From Azospirillum fermentarium (GTDB lineage: Bacteria; Pseudomonadota; Alphaproteobacteria; Azospirillales; Azospirillaceae), in contig NZ_JAOQNH010000002.1 in the NCBI RefSeq assembly GCF_025961205.1, forward strand, positions 581,501 through 645,500: a DNA stretch of 64,000 nt. The letters are read 5' to 3'. Position numbers and translations under genes: made by a program. This document shows positions 8,698 through 16,117 of the stretch, in pieces; the stretch's first letter is position 1, and every line of letters starts with the position of its first letter. The notes beneath the pieces are model-generated. The model searched no databases. It was not told the DNA's origin and saw only the letters and a list, made by a program, of their open reading frames with translations.

Positions 8698-8858
8698 GCT
8701 GTCCGGACCACCCCGCTCCAGACCGCTTCCGGAATCACATCGGAAGCATTCGGGCGGAAAGTATCCCTACGGTGTGAGCCGCGTTGTTGGTTTGTCGTTT
8801 CTGGCTGAAATTTGCAGCGATCGCGTCATCGCGCGCCTGCAAACGAGTGGCAAACGTC

Positions 8859-9105
8859 ATGGCTTACCAGCGAATTGAGGTTTTGACGGGAACGGAGCGG
8901 CGGTGGAGCTACACGCCATCGCAGAAGGTCCGGATGGTCGAGGAGGATTCCGTCCGGGCGTCGTGGTGACCGATGCCGCGCGGCGGCTGGGCGTGCATGA
9001 AAGCCTTCTGTACCGCTGGCGGCGGATGATGACGCCGGTCGAGGCCCCGGTGGAGCCCGCTTTTGCAGCGGTCACGATTCTGCCTGAGCCGGTCACGGAG
9101 ACGGC
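8859..9105 (+). pseudogene. IS66-family tnpA remnant, frameshifted
   Basis: ATG 8859 starts AYQRIEVLTGTERRWSYTPS then QKVRMVEED, and stops after 36 codons. The next frame continues it as RPGVVVTDAARRLGVHESLL, YRWRRMM and PAFAAVTILPEP. Together they give the helix-turn-helix TnpA (OrfA) protein of IS66 elements with one frameshift near 8950. The C-terminus is lost at a junction with ParB-like sequence near 9105. No IS66 tnpB or tnpC follows, so this is a dead fragment. Confidence 0.7.
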
Positions 9106-9477
9106 GGCCGGTGCCGCTGAGCGAGGCGGAGCAGGCGACCTACGACGCGCGGCACGCCGAGTACGAGCGGCTGGAGGCGAGCGAGCCGGCGGAAGCGGAG
9201 GAACTGGATCGGGTGGCGCGGCGCCTCGCCGAGATCGACCTGGAGCTGCGGGTACTGGAGGAGCGGCCGCTGGTCTACGAGACGGCCAAGGTGGCGCGGG
9301 GCGGGGTGTTCGTCAGCATCGACCTCGAGGGCGGGCTTCAGGTCGACCGCGGCTACGTGCGGCCGGAGGACGACGAAGGGCTGCGCCACTGCCCGAGCGG
9401 CTGCTGATCGAGCTGAGCGTGCACCGCACGCTCGCCCTGCGCGACGCGCTGGCGTTGGTGATGGGGTCAAATCCATA
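9106..9477 (+). pseudogene. plasmid-type ParB remnant
   Basis: In one frame PLSEAEQATYDARHAEYERL, LAEIDLELRVLEERPLVY, VARGGVFVSIDLEGGLQV and RGYVRPEDDEGL match the late part of the large ParB-like proteins of sphingomonad and Azospirillum plasmids. After a frameshift near 9390 the ORF resumes as PERLLIELSVHRTLALRDAL, which is normally some 30-50 residues further on in the family. The N-terminal nuclease and DNA-binding parts are missing and the C-terminus is cut at 9478. It is therefore an internally deleted fragment. Confidence 0.65.
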
Positions 9478-9718
9478 ACCAAAGTTGTAACTGTCACCTT
9501 GGTCCTGGCCGTGGTGACCCATACCACGGGGCTGGCGACCATTCCCGGATTCGATAAGGTCGCTCAGATTTTTGAATACATAAAAAAGGCCCTGGAAATC
9601 ACAATGGTGCTTTGACCTCACCGACTCCCGTCCCCCTCCTGGCCCTCTCGGGCTACGACGCTGGCAAACAGCCCCTTTCCCCGAGAGGAGAGCGAGATCA
9701 AGCGGCTTTGTTGATCTG
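9478..9718. other. no intact gene; short protein-like tail
   Basis: From 9478 to about 9618 one frame reads TKVVTVTLVLAVVTHTTGLA and ends EYIKKALEITMVL with a stop. It looks like the membrane-anchored C-terminal tail of a longer protein whose start is gone. The rest, to 9718, has only GATCAA and TTGATC forming a small inverted repeat near 9697-9717, possibly an IS end. Nothing else is recognised. Confidence 0.4.
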
Positions 9719-9955
9719 ATGCCGCTCGTCTGGGCATTTTATCGTGTCTGTAGCAAAGCCGGGGAGTGGCCGGCAGAACAGGAGACAACCATAACCGACG
9801 ACGAACACCCTGCCGAAATGATAGCCGAGGCACGGGCGGCGGCGGGGCAAGTCATTCCCTTCAGCGCGGTCGCCGCATGGCTCGACACCTGGGGCACGTC
9901 CGGCACATGCCCTACACCCCTTATCCCTGCAACGCCGCGTCAATCGCCGCGTTGA
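9719..9955 (+). pseudogene. antitoxin-like small ORF with doubtful start
   Basis: The C-terminal half (EARAAAGQVIPFSAVAAWLD then TWGT) resembles the end of small antitoxins that read VIPHEEVxAWLxSWGT. The ORF as opened from ATG 9719 has an unlikely N-terminus. A good AGGAG at 9780-9784 sits 6 bases before an in-frame ATA at 9791, as if the original ATG had become ATA. No toxin gene follows: the 3' end overlaps thiE on the other strand. Probably a decayed antitoxin. Confidence 0.35.
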
Positions 9956-10571
9956 ATTCCTTGACCGCGGCGCCGGGGCCGGCGGGGTGGTTCCACACGG
10001 CGGTGACCACGGCGATGAAATCCGCACCCGCCTGCACCAAGGGCGCGCAGTTCTGGGCCGTGATGCCGCCGATCGCCACGCACGGCACCTCGATCATCTC
10101 CGCCCACCACGACAGCAACTCAGGCTCGGGGCGGTAGTCGGACGGCTTGGTGGTGGTGGGGTAGAAAGCACCGAACGCGACGTAATCGGCACCGGCCTCC
10201 GCCGCTTCCATGGCCAGATGGCGGCTGTCGTGGCAGGTGACGCCGACGATGGCATCGTTGCCGACGATGGCGCGGGCTTTTTTATAGGGGGTGTCGCTCT
10301 GCCCCACATGCACGCCGTCACACCCCGCCGCCACCGCCAGATCGGGACGGTCGTTCAGGATGAAGGCGACCTCGCGGGCCTGCGCGATGGGGCGCAGCAC
10401 ATCGCAGGCGCGGCGGATGGCGTCGTCGTCACAGTCTTTCAGGCGCAGCTGCACACAGGCGACATCGCCCGCGTCCAGCGCCTGGGCCAGCGGCACCGCG
10501 AACGCCGCCGGTTCGAGAACCGGCGGCGTCACGAGGTACAGGCGGCAGGGGTTCACCGTGGCCGCGGCCAC
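9921..10571 (-). CDS. thiE: thiamine-phosphate synthase
   Basis: A 216-residue TIM-barrel enzyme joining the thiazole and pyrimidine halves of thiamine to give thiamine phosphate. Seen motifs: LYLVTPP at the start, [27 protein letters not shown] then GQSD (pyrophosphate and metal site), [16 protein letters not shown], and [10 protein letters not shown]. Length is normal. The start is GTG 10571, with AAGGAG inside the last codons of the aldolase gene 4 bp upstream, so the two genes form an operon. No thiC, thiG or thiD is nearby. Confidence 0.92.
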   Translation of the reverse strand: MAAATVNPCRLYLVTPPVLEPAAFAVPLAQALDAGDVACVQLRLKDCDDDAIRRACDVLRPIAQAREVAFILNDRPDLAVAAGCDGVHVGQSDTPYKKARAIVGNDAIVGVTCHDSRHLAMEAAEAGADYVAFGAFYPTTTKPSDYRPEPELLSWWAEMIEVPCVAIGGITAQNCAPLVQAGADFIAVVTAVWNHPAGPGAAVKEFNAAIDAALQG

Positions 10572-10575
10572 AGGA

Positions 10576-11505
10576 TCACTCCTTGCCCTGATAGATCTTC
10601 ATGATCCGGTCGAGCAGCTTCAGCGCCTCGTCACGCGGACGCTGGAAGGCGTTGCGGCCGATGATCGAGCCGTTGCCGCCGCCGTCGCGGATGGCGCGGG
10701 CATCCTCGAACACCGCGTCTTCGCCCTTGGTCGCCCCGCCGGAGAACACAACGATGCGGCGGCCGTTGAACGAGCACTGCATGATGTGGCGCACGCGGTC
10801 GGCCTGGGTATCGATCTTGATGCCCTGGGCTTCATAGACCTTTTTGGCTTCCGCCTGCTCCAGATGGGCCGACGGCAGCTTCACCTTGATGATGTGGGCG
10901 CCCAGCAGAGCCGCCATGTGAGCGGCATAGCCGATCACGTCCATCGCCAGTTCGCCGTCCTTGGTCACGTTGCCGCCGCGCGGGTAGGACCAGATGACGG
11001 TGGCGATGCCGGCGGCCTTGGCTTCCTTCGACAGCTCGCGGATTTCCTCGTACTGGTTGTACATGGAATCGGAGCCGGGATAGATCGTGAAGCCGATGGC
11101 CGACGCACCGATGCGCAGCGCGTCCGCGACCGAGGCGGTCACGGCCTGGTCGGCGTCTTCCTTCTGACGCGACAGGCTGTTGGCGCTGTTCATCTTCAAG
11201 ATCAGCGGGATCGAGCCGGCGAAGGTGTCGGCACCGGCTTCCAGCGACCCCAGGGGAGCGGCGTAGGCGTTACAGCCGGCGTCGATGGCCAGCTGGTAGT
11301 GGTAGTGCGGATCATAGCCGGCGGGATTCGGCGCGAAGCTGCGGGCGGGGCCGTGCTCGAAGCCCTGGTCCACCGGCAGAATGACCAGCTTGCCGGTGCC
11401 GCCCAGCTTGCCTTCCATGAGGATGCGGGCGAGGTTGGCCTTGACGCCGGGATTGTCGCTTTCGTAGTTCGCGAGAATCTCTTTGACGCGGCGGGTGAGC
11501 TTCAT
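10576..11505 (-). CDS. fbaB: class I fructose-bisphosphate aldolase (DhnA type)
   Basis: A 309-residue aldolase of the archaeal/DhnA class I type, cleaving fructose 1,6-bisphosphate in glycolysis and gluconeogenesis. Seen: [37 protein letters not shown] (candidate Schiff-base lysine region), and a phosphate-binding C-terminal part [13 protein letters not shown] and [12 protein letters not shown]. It differs from zinc-dependent class II enzymes and from eukaryotic-type class I. GGGAGA precedes the ATG. A promoter candidate lies at 11550-11578. It is transcribed with thiE downstream. Confidence 0.92.
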   Translation of the reverse strand: MKLTRRVKEILANYESDNPGVKANLARILMEGKLGGTGKLVILPVDQGFEHGPARSFAPNPAGYDPHYHYQLAIDAGCNAYAAPLGSLEAGADTFAGSIPLILKMNSANSLSRQKEDADQAVTASVADALRIGASAIGFTIYPGSDSMYNQYEEIRELSKEAKAAGIATVIWSYPRGGNVTKDGELAMDVIGYAAHMAALLGAHIIKVKLPSAHLEQAEAKKVYEAQGIKIDTQADRVRHIMQCSFNGRRIVVFSGGATKGEDAVFEDARAIRDGGGNGSIIGRNAFQRPRDEALKLLDRIMKIYQGKE

Positions 11506-11549
11506 GGTGCTCGTCTCCCTTGGGGCGAATTCTTGAAAAGAGTGCGGCT

Positions 11550-11578
11550 CTGATAGCCCACCGCGCGGCGCTTTGCAA
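11550..11578 (-). promoter_or_regulatory. sigma-70 type promoter for the aldolase-thiE operon
   Basis: Read on the minus strand, TTGCAA (-35) and TATCAG (-10) are separated by 17 bp, giving a leader of about 40 nt before the aldolase ATG. Matches are 4 of 6 at each box. Confidence 0.4.
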
Positions 11579-11648
11579 TGGGCCGGTCACGGGTTTTTCA
11601 CTGGTTATACCAATGATTCACCCCCGCTTCGGCCCGATTCCGCCCGTT

Positions 11649-13739
11649 CTATGACGTTTCGCCCCCGCAGCGCTCAAGGTGGAGGACCACCGCCTCGTCC
11701 GGTGTTCCGAGCGGCAGACGCAGCCCCGCCGCTGCCAGATGCGCGCCGGTGAAGCGCAGCCCCGCCCGTCCCCATGGCAGCGGGCAGGGCGACGGCTCCG
11801 GCACCGTCACCCGGTACACCGCACCGGGGGCCAGCCCCGGCAGCCGCACCGTGACGATGCCGGGGCGGGTGACCTGCTGGGCCACAAGATAAAGGGCCGA
11901 GCCGCCGTCCCCGGCCACAACCCCGTGTCCGGTGACGGCCCGGTCGTCCAGCGGCAGCCGCACCCAGCGTCCCCCGTGCAGCAGGGCGCGGTGCCGCTTG
12001 TGCAGGGCGATCCAGGCGGCCAGCCGGTCCCGCTCCTCGGCATTGATCCCGCGCAGATCCCATTCCACCCCCATGTGCCCGAACAGCGCCACGGCGCAGC
12101 GGAAATCAAGCTCCAGCCGCCGCCCGGTCACCGCCGATTGCCCGCGGCCCACGTGGGCTCCCATCACCTCGGGCGGAAAGAACAGGGTGAAGCCCCGCTG
12201 CATGGACAGCCGGTCGTGGGCGTCCATGCTGTCGCTGACCCAGATGCGTTCGCACCGCGCCAGAATGCCCCAGTCGGCCCGCCCGCCGCCCGACGCGCAG
12301 CTTTCGATCTCCAGATGGGGATGGGTGGCGCGCAGCCGGTCGATCAGGCGGTAGACGCCGGCCACCTGCCGCCGCACCGCCGGCTCCCCCTGCCACCCGG
12401 TGCCGGCAAGGTCGCGGTTCATGTCCCACTTCAGCATGTCCACCGGGGCGCTGCGCAGCAGGGCGTCGATTCGGGCGAACAGGTGATCGGCCACCGCCTC
12501 CCGTCCCAGGTCGAGCACGTACTGCCGCCGCCCGTCCGGGTCACCGGGCAGGCGCAGCAGCCAGTCGGGATGATCGGTGTGGAGCGTGCTGCCGGGGTTG
12601 ACCGTTTCCGGCTCCACCCACAGGGCGAAACGCATCCCCAGCGCCCGCACCGCCTCCGCCAGGGGGGCGAGGCCGCCGGGATGCTTCGACGGGTCGGGCC
12701 ACCAGTCGCCCAGCCCATGACGCTCGTTCACACGCCCGTGGAACCAGCCGTCGTCGAGAACGAAACGCTCCACCCCCACCGCGGCGGCGGCACGGGCCAA
12801 GTCGCCCAGCCCCTGCGGGTCGTGGGCATGATAGACCGCTTCCCAGGTGTTGAGATGCACCGGCCGTTCCGGCAGCGGCACGCGCGGCAGGATGCGGCGG
12901 CGCACGTGGGCGTGGGTGCGGGCCATCAGCCCGTTCAGCCCACCGTCGGCGGCCACGGCATAAGCCGGCGGCGTGCGGTACGTTTCGCCCGGCGCCAGCA
13001 CCACCTCCCCCGGCAGCAGCAGTTCGCCGGCCATCAGAACCCGGGTGCCGGCGGCCAGGGTTTCCAGGGTCAGACGGTGGTTGCCGCTCCAGCCCAGATG
13101 CACGGCGAACAGGCTGCCGTGGACGGCGCCGAACCCGGCCTCGCCCGCCACCAGGGCCGGGAAACTGTCGTGGGAGGTGCGGCCCCGACGGTTCTCCCGC
13201 ACCAGGGCGCCGGGGCCGATGGGCTGGCGGTGCTCCTGAAACTCGCGGATGTAGCCGCCCTCGAAGGTCAGCGCCTCGTCCACCCAGCCGGGCAGGGGCA
13301 GGCACAGCGCGGCGCACCCGTCGAGCCGGTACGGCTCCGCCCCATGGTTGGTGACGGCGGCGGTGCCGGTCAGCACGCCGGTGTCCGCGTCGAGTTCCCA
13401 GTCCAGCACCACCGACAGCGCGCCGCCGGGGTCGGCCAGCGTCAGGCTCAGCGCCTGTCCCTCGCCGGACACCGCGGTCACCGCCAGCCGCGGCGCCCAG
13501 CCGCCGCCGGCCCAGCGCCCGGACAGGGCCGGCAACCCGCCATAGCCCCAACCGGTCAGCGGCACCAGCGGCGCGGCGCCGCCGGGGTCGGGGGTGGCCG
13601 GCGGTTCGGCGTTCCACAGGCCGTCGGTGATCGCCGGCAGCGCCGGCCCCCAATAAAGCACCCGTCCGGCCCCGCGCGGGTCGATGACCAGGCTGACGCC
13701 GCCGCCGTGGCGGCGGAGCAGGGAAGGGGCCGCGGTCAC
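11649..13739 (-). CDS. GH36-family alpha-galactosidase
   Basis: A 696-residue glycoside hydrolase of clan GH-D releasing terminal alpha-galactose. The N-terminal beta-sandwich is followed by the barrel with FVLDDGWFHGR, FALWVEPETVNPGS, the nucleophile motif MLKWDMNRD (Asp), and SCASGGGRADWGIL with IWVSDSMDAHDRL carrying the acid/base Asp. The C-terminal beta domain is short. No signal peptide is seen, so it should act in the cytoplasm on imported galactosides. Start is GTG 13739, 6 bp after the stop of the small upstream gene, suggesting an operon. No transporter or galactose genes are adjacent. Substrate range within GH36 cannot be fixed from sequence. Confidence 0.88.
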   Translation of the reverse strand: MTAAPSLLRRHGGGVSLVIDPRGAGRVLYWGPALPAITDGLWNAEPPATPDPGGAAPLVPLTGWGYGGLPALSGRWAGGGWAPRLAVTAVSGEGQALSLTLADPGGALSVVLDWELDADTGVLTGTAAVTNHGAEPYRLDGCAALCLPLPGWVDEALTFEGGYIREFQEHRQPIGPGALVRENRRGRTSHDSFPALVAGEAGFGAVHGSLFAVHLGWSGNHRLTLETLAAGTRVLMAGELLLPGEVVLAPGETYRTPPAYAVAADGGLNGLMARTHAHVRRRILPRVPLPERPVHLNTWEAVYHAHDPQGLGDLARAAAAVGVERFVLDDGWFHGRVNERHGLGDWWPDPSKHPGGLAPLAEAVRALGMRFALWVEPETVNPGSTLHTDHPDWLLRLPGDPDGRRQYVLDLGREAVADHLFARIDALLRSAPVDMLKWDMNRDLAGTGWQGEPAVRRQVAGVYRLIDRLRATHPHLEIESCASGGGRADWGILARCERIWVSDSMDAHDRLSMQRGFTLFFPPEVMGAHVGRGQSAVTGRRLELDFRCAVALFGHMGVEWDLRGINAEERDRLAAWIALHKRHRALLHGGRWVRLPLDDRAVTGHGVVAGDGGSALYLVAQQVTRPGIVTVRLPGLAPGAVYRVTVPEPSPCPLPWGRAGLRFTGAHLAAAGLRLPLGTPDEAVVLHLERCGGETS

Positions 13740-13745
13740 CGCCGG

Positions 13746-14180
13746 TTACGCCCCGTCGGCGTCCGCGGAATCGCCGTCGCCGGTTTCGGGGGCAAGCCCG
13801 GCCACCGCCGCCGTTTCCTCCTGGATCACCGCCATGATGCGCATCAGCGCGTCGGCCTGCAGCGGTGTGGCTTCGTTCAGGCCGTTGGCGAACTTGCGGA
13901 TGGCGCCGATGGCGCGGCGGCGGTTGACGTGGGCCTCGTCGCCGGGGCGGCGCGGTTCCACCACCGGGCCGTGATAGTAGGACGACCCGAAGGTCCATTG
14001 GCGCTTGCCGTCGCTGCGCCACTGCGACCCGTCGGCCAGCTCCATGCAGCGCCCGCCGTGGAGGAAGCGGCGGACGGTGGTCAGGCTCTGCGGCCCCTTC
14101 TCGCCCGACACGACGGTCACGGCGTCCCCTTCGCGGAAGGGGGAGGGATGGCGGGCGGCGCTGTCGTCGAAACGGGTCAT
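13746..14180 (-). CDS. hypothetical protein
   Basis: A 144-residue soluble protein from ATG 14180. The frame extends 35 codons further upstream, but that part is Pro/Arg-rich and noncoding in character. Visible features are FREGDAVTVVSGEKGPQSLT, a short beta-like segment, then RRFLHGGRCMELADGSQW and a helical, acidic C-terminus. No family is recognised. It lies 6 bp upstream of the alpha-galactosidase and is probably co-transcribed with it. Confidence 0.6.
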   Translation of the reverse strand: MTRFDDSAARHPSPFREGDAVTVVSGEKGPQSLTTVRRFLHGGRCMELADGSQWRSDGKRQWTFGSSYYHGPVVEPRRPGDEAHVNRRRAIGAIRKFANGLNEATPLQADALMRIMAVIQEETAAVAGLAPETGDGDSADADGA

Positions 14181-14309
14181 GATGGGGGGCCGGGATCCTG
14201 AAGGGTACGGAATGAGTCGAAGGACGATGGGGCTTCTTGTAACACAAACTGGTGCCGGGCAAGCGCTTGGCCTAGGATCACGCAAACGTCAACCCTGCGG
14301 AGCCGTTCC

Positions 14310-15344
14310 ATGACCACGCCCCTTCCCCCCGCCGAAGATCCCTTCGGCACCCCGCCGCCCGCCGGAACCGCGGTGGCGGTGGCGCCGGGTGTGTGGTGGG
14401 CGCGGATGCCGCTGCCCTTCGCCCTCAACCACATCAACATCTGGCTGCTGGAGGATGGCGACGGCTGGGCCGTGGTGGATTGCGGCTTCAACGACGACGC
14501 CACCCGCACGGCGTGGGAGGCGCTGTTCACCGGTCCCATGGGCGGGCGGCCCGTCACCCGCGTCATCACCACCCATTTCCACCCCGACCACATGGGGCTG
14601 GCGGCATGGCTGACGGCGCGGTTCGGCGCCACGTTCCACGCCACGCTCGCCGAATGGCTGTGGGGACGGATGCTGTCCATGCAGGGGGCGGAGGAATGCA
14701 CGCCGCTGGCGGCCCGCTTCTACGCCGACGCCGGGCTGCCGGAGCCGCTGGCCGAGCGGCTGGCCCGGCGGGCCGACGCCTACCGTCTGGCGGTGCCGGA
14801 GGTGCCCGCCGTCCTTCACCGGCTGCGCGACGGCGACGGTCTCGCCATCGGCGGGCGGCGGTGGCGGGTGGTGGTGGGCCGCGGCCATGCGCCCGAGCAG
14901 GCGTGCCTGATGGGCGAGGAGGCCGGGGTGTTCATCAGCGGCGATCAGGTGCTGCCCAAGATCAGCCCCAACGTCAGCGTCTGGCCGCAGCAGCCCGACG
15001 AGGATCCCTTGAACGATTTTCTGGTCAGCCTGGAGGATGTGTGCCGGCGCGTGCCGGATTCGCTGCTGGTGCTGCCGTCACACGGGCGGCCGTTCCATGG
15101 GCTGCACGCCCGCGCCGCGGAATTGGCGAGCCATCACGCCGACCGGCTGGCGGAGGTGGCCGAGGCTTGCCGCGGCGGGCCGAAAACGGTGTTCGACGTG
15201 ATGCAGGCCATGTTCCCGCGGGAACTGGACCCCATCCAGGTCCGCTTCGCCATCGGCGAAGCGCTGGCCCACGTCAATCACCTGCTGCACCGGGGCGTCC
15301 TGGTGCGGGAGGCGGGTGTGCCCGCCCGTTACCGCGCGGCCTGA
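14310..15344 (+). CDS. MBL-fold metallo-hydrolase
   Basis: A 344-residue metallo-beta-lactamase-fold hydrolase. The metal ligands are visible: ITTHFHPDHMG (HxHxDH), GRGHAPEQ (third histidine), FISGDQVLPKI (bridging Asp), and LPSHGRPF (last His). The C-terminal 80 residues form a winged-helix-like domain (DVMQAMFPREL, HVNHLLHRGVL), as in the LACTB2 / RNase-related hydrolase branch. The substrate is unknown: thioester, phosphodiester or RNA are all possible. It diverges from the hypothetical at 13746 and is followed by a terminator hairpin. Confidence 0.82.
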   Translation: MTTPLPPAEDPFGTPPPAGTAVAVAPGVWWARMPLPFALNHINIWLLEDGDGWAVVDCGFNDDATRTAWEALFTGPMGGRPVTRVITTHFHPDHMGLAAWLTARFGATFHATLAEWLWGRMLSMQGAEECTPLAARFYADAGLPEPLAERLARRADAYRLAVPEVPAVLHRLRDGDGLAIGGRRWRVVVGRGHAPEQACLMGEEAGVFISGDQVLPKISPNVSVWPQQPDEDPLNDFLVSLEDVCRRVPDSLLVLPSHGRPFHGLHARAAELASHHADRLAEVAEACRGGPKTVFDVMQAMFPRELDPIQVRFAIGEALAHVNHLLHRGVLVREAGVPARYRAA

Positions 15345-15357
15345 ACCGTTCCTGCGG

Positions 15358-15392
15358 AAGGCCCCGCCCGGCGCTCACGGGCCGGGGCCTTT
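15358..15392 (+). terminator. terminator after the MBL hydrolase gene
   Basis: AAGGCCCCG and CGGGGCCTT form a 9-bp stem 13 bp after the stop, ending in TTTCC. GC-rich stem, short T run. Confidence 0.65.
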
Positions 15393-15406
15393 CCGCGGGT
15401 GCGGAC

Positions 15407-15475
15407 GATCAATGGTCCCGATCGGAACCGATCAATGGTCCCGATCGGAACCGATCAATGATCCCGATCGGAACC
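15407..15475. repeat. three perfect-to-near tandem copies of a 23-bp unit
   Basis: A 23-bp unit beginning GATCAATGGTCCCGATC is repeated at 15407, 15430 and 15453, the third with one change. A fourth partial copy starts at 15476. The fourth copy contains the stop codon of the convergent DUF4170 gene, so the array is its 3' end, stop included, copied downstream. Confidence 0.9.
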
Positions 15476-15477
15476 GA

Positions 15478-15732
15478 TCAATGATCGTGGTCGTGGTCGT
15501 GGTCGTGGCCGCCGGTGGGATCCAGCAGGCGGTGCAGATGCACGATGAAATAGCGCATGTGGGCGTCGTCGATGGTGGCGCCGGTGGCCCCGCGCCACGC
15601 CTTCACCGCCGCATCGTAGTTGGGGAAGATCCCGACGATGTGGAGCTTGTTGGGATCGACGAATTCCTGGCTGTCGGGGCGAATGAGCTGGCCACCGAAC
15701 ACCAGATGCAGGAGCTGCTGTTTGTCGGGCAT
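15478..15732 (-). CDS. DUF4170 family protein with His-Asp tail
   Basis: An 84-residue protein. LLHLVFGGQLIRPDSQEF, VGIFPNYDAAVKAWRGA and AHMRYFIVHLHRLLDP fit DUF4170, a small alphaproteobacterial family of unknown function. The end is GGHDHDHDHDH, an alternating metal-binding-like tail. The stop codon falls in the last partial copy of the 23-bp tandem array, so slippage there could change the tail. It faces the MBL gene. Confidence 0.8.
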   Translation of the reverse strand: MPDKQQLLHLVFGGQLIRPDSQEFVDPNKLHIVGIFPNYDAAVKAWRGATGATIDDAHMRYFIVHLHRLLDPTGGHDHDHDHDH

Positions 15733-16117
15733 GGGCGCATGTCCTTAAAGGGGGGAAGAAAAATCGCACCGTCATAGCCCCGCGGCCCAGCTGCATCAAG
15801 GGAATTGCGATTGTTTCTCAGTGGTGTGACCACTTGCGGCGACGGTTAAGCCAGGGCGCTTCTCCCGGTTTCTTCCGGTTCATTTGCGCAAATCCGCGGC
15901 GTTTGCTGTTTGTGTAAGCATTCGTGTGGATGGGGGCTCTTCCCAGCACCCCCGCCATCACCGGCCGCATGGCCCGGTTTCCCCGGATTTCGGCGATTGG
16001 AACTCTTCCATAATACCCGAGTATGTTAGGGCCGCGCTTCCCGTCTCGGTTGCTTCATGGTACCACTTTGGTGCAGCCTCGTAAGGCCGGTGCCGGAAGA
16101 GGACACGAATCGGACCT
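15733..16117. other. intergenic region without a gene
   Basis: 385 bp between the divergent DUF4170 and solute-binding-protein genes. One perfect palindrome, AGTGGT-GTG-ACCACT, lies at 15820-15834 and could be an operator. The rest has no coding signature and no clear promoter. Confidence 0.5.

Noticed and set aside
14130..14160. Further REP-like repeats, e.g. GGAAGGGGGAGGG here, at 11760-11800 and at 22660-22700
   Set aside because: They only loosely resemble the 26314-26485 element and lie in plausible coding sequence. Too short and diverged to call.
15400..15480. A CRISPR array at the 23-bp repeats
   Set aside because: The units are directly adjacent without spacers, and only three copies exist.
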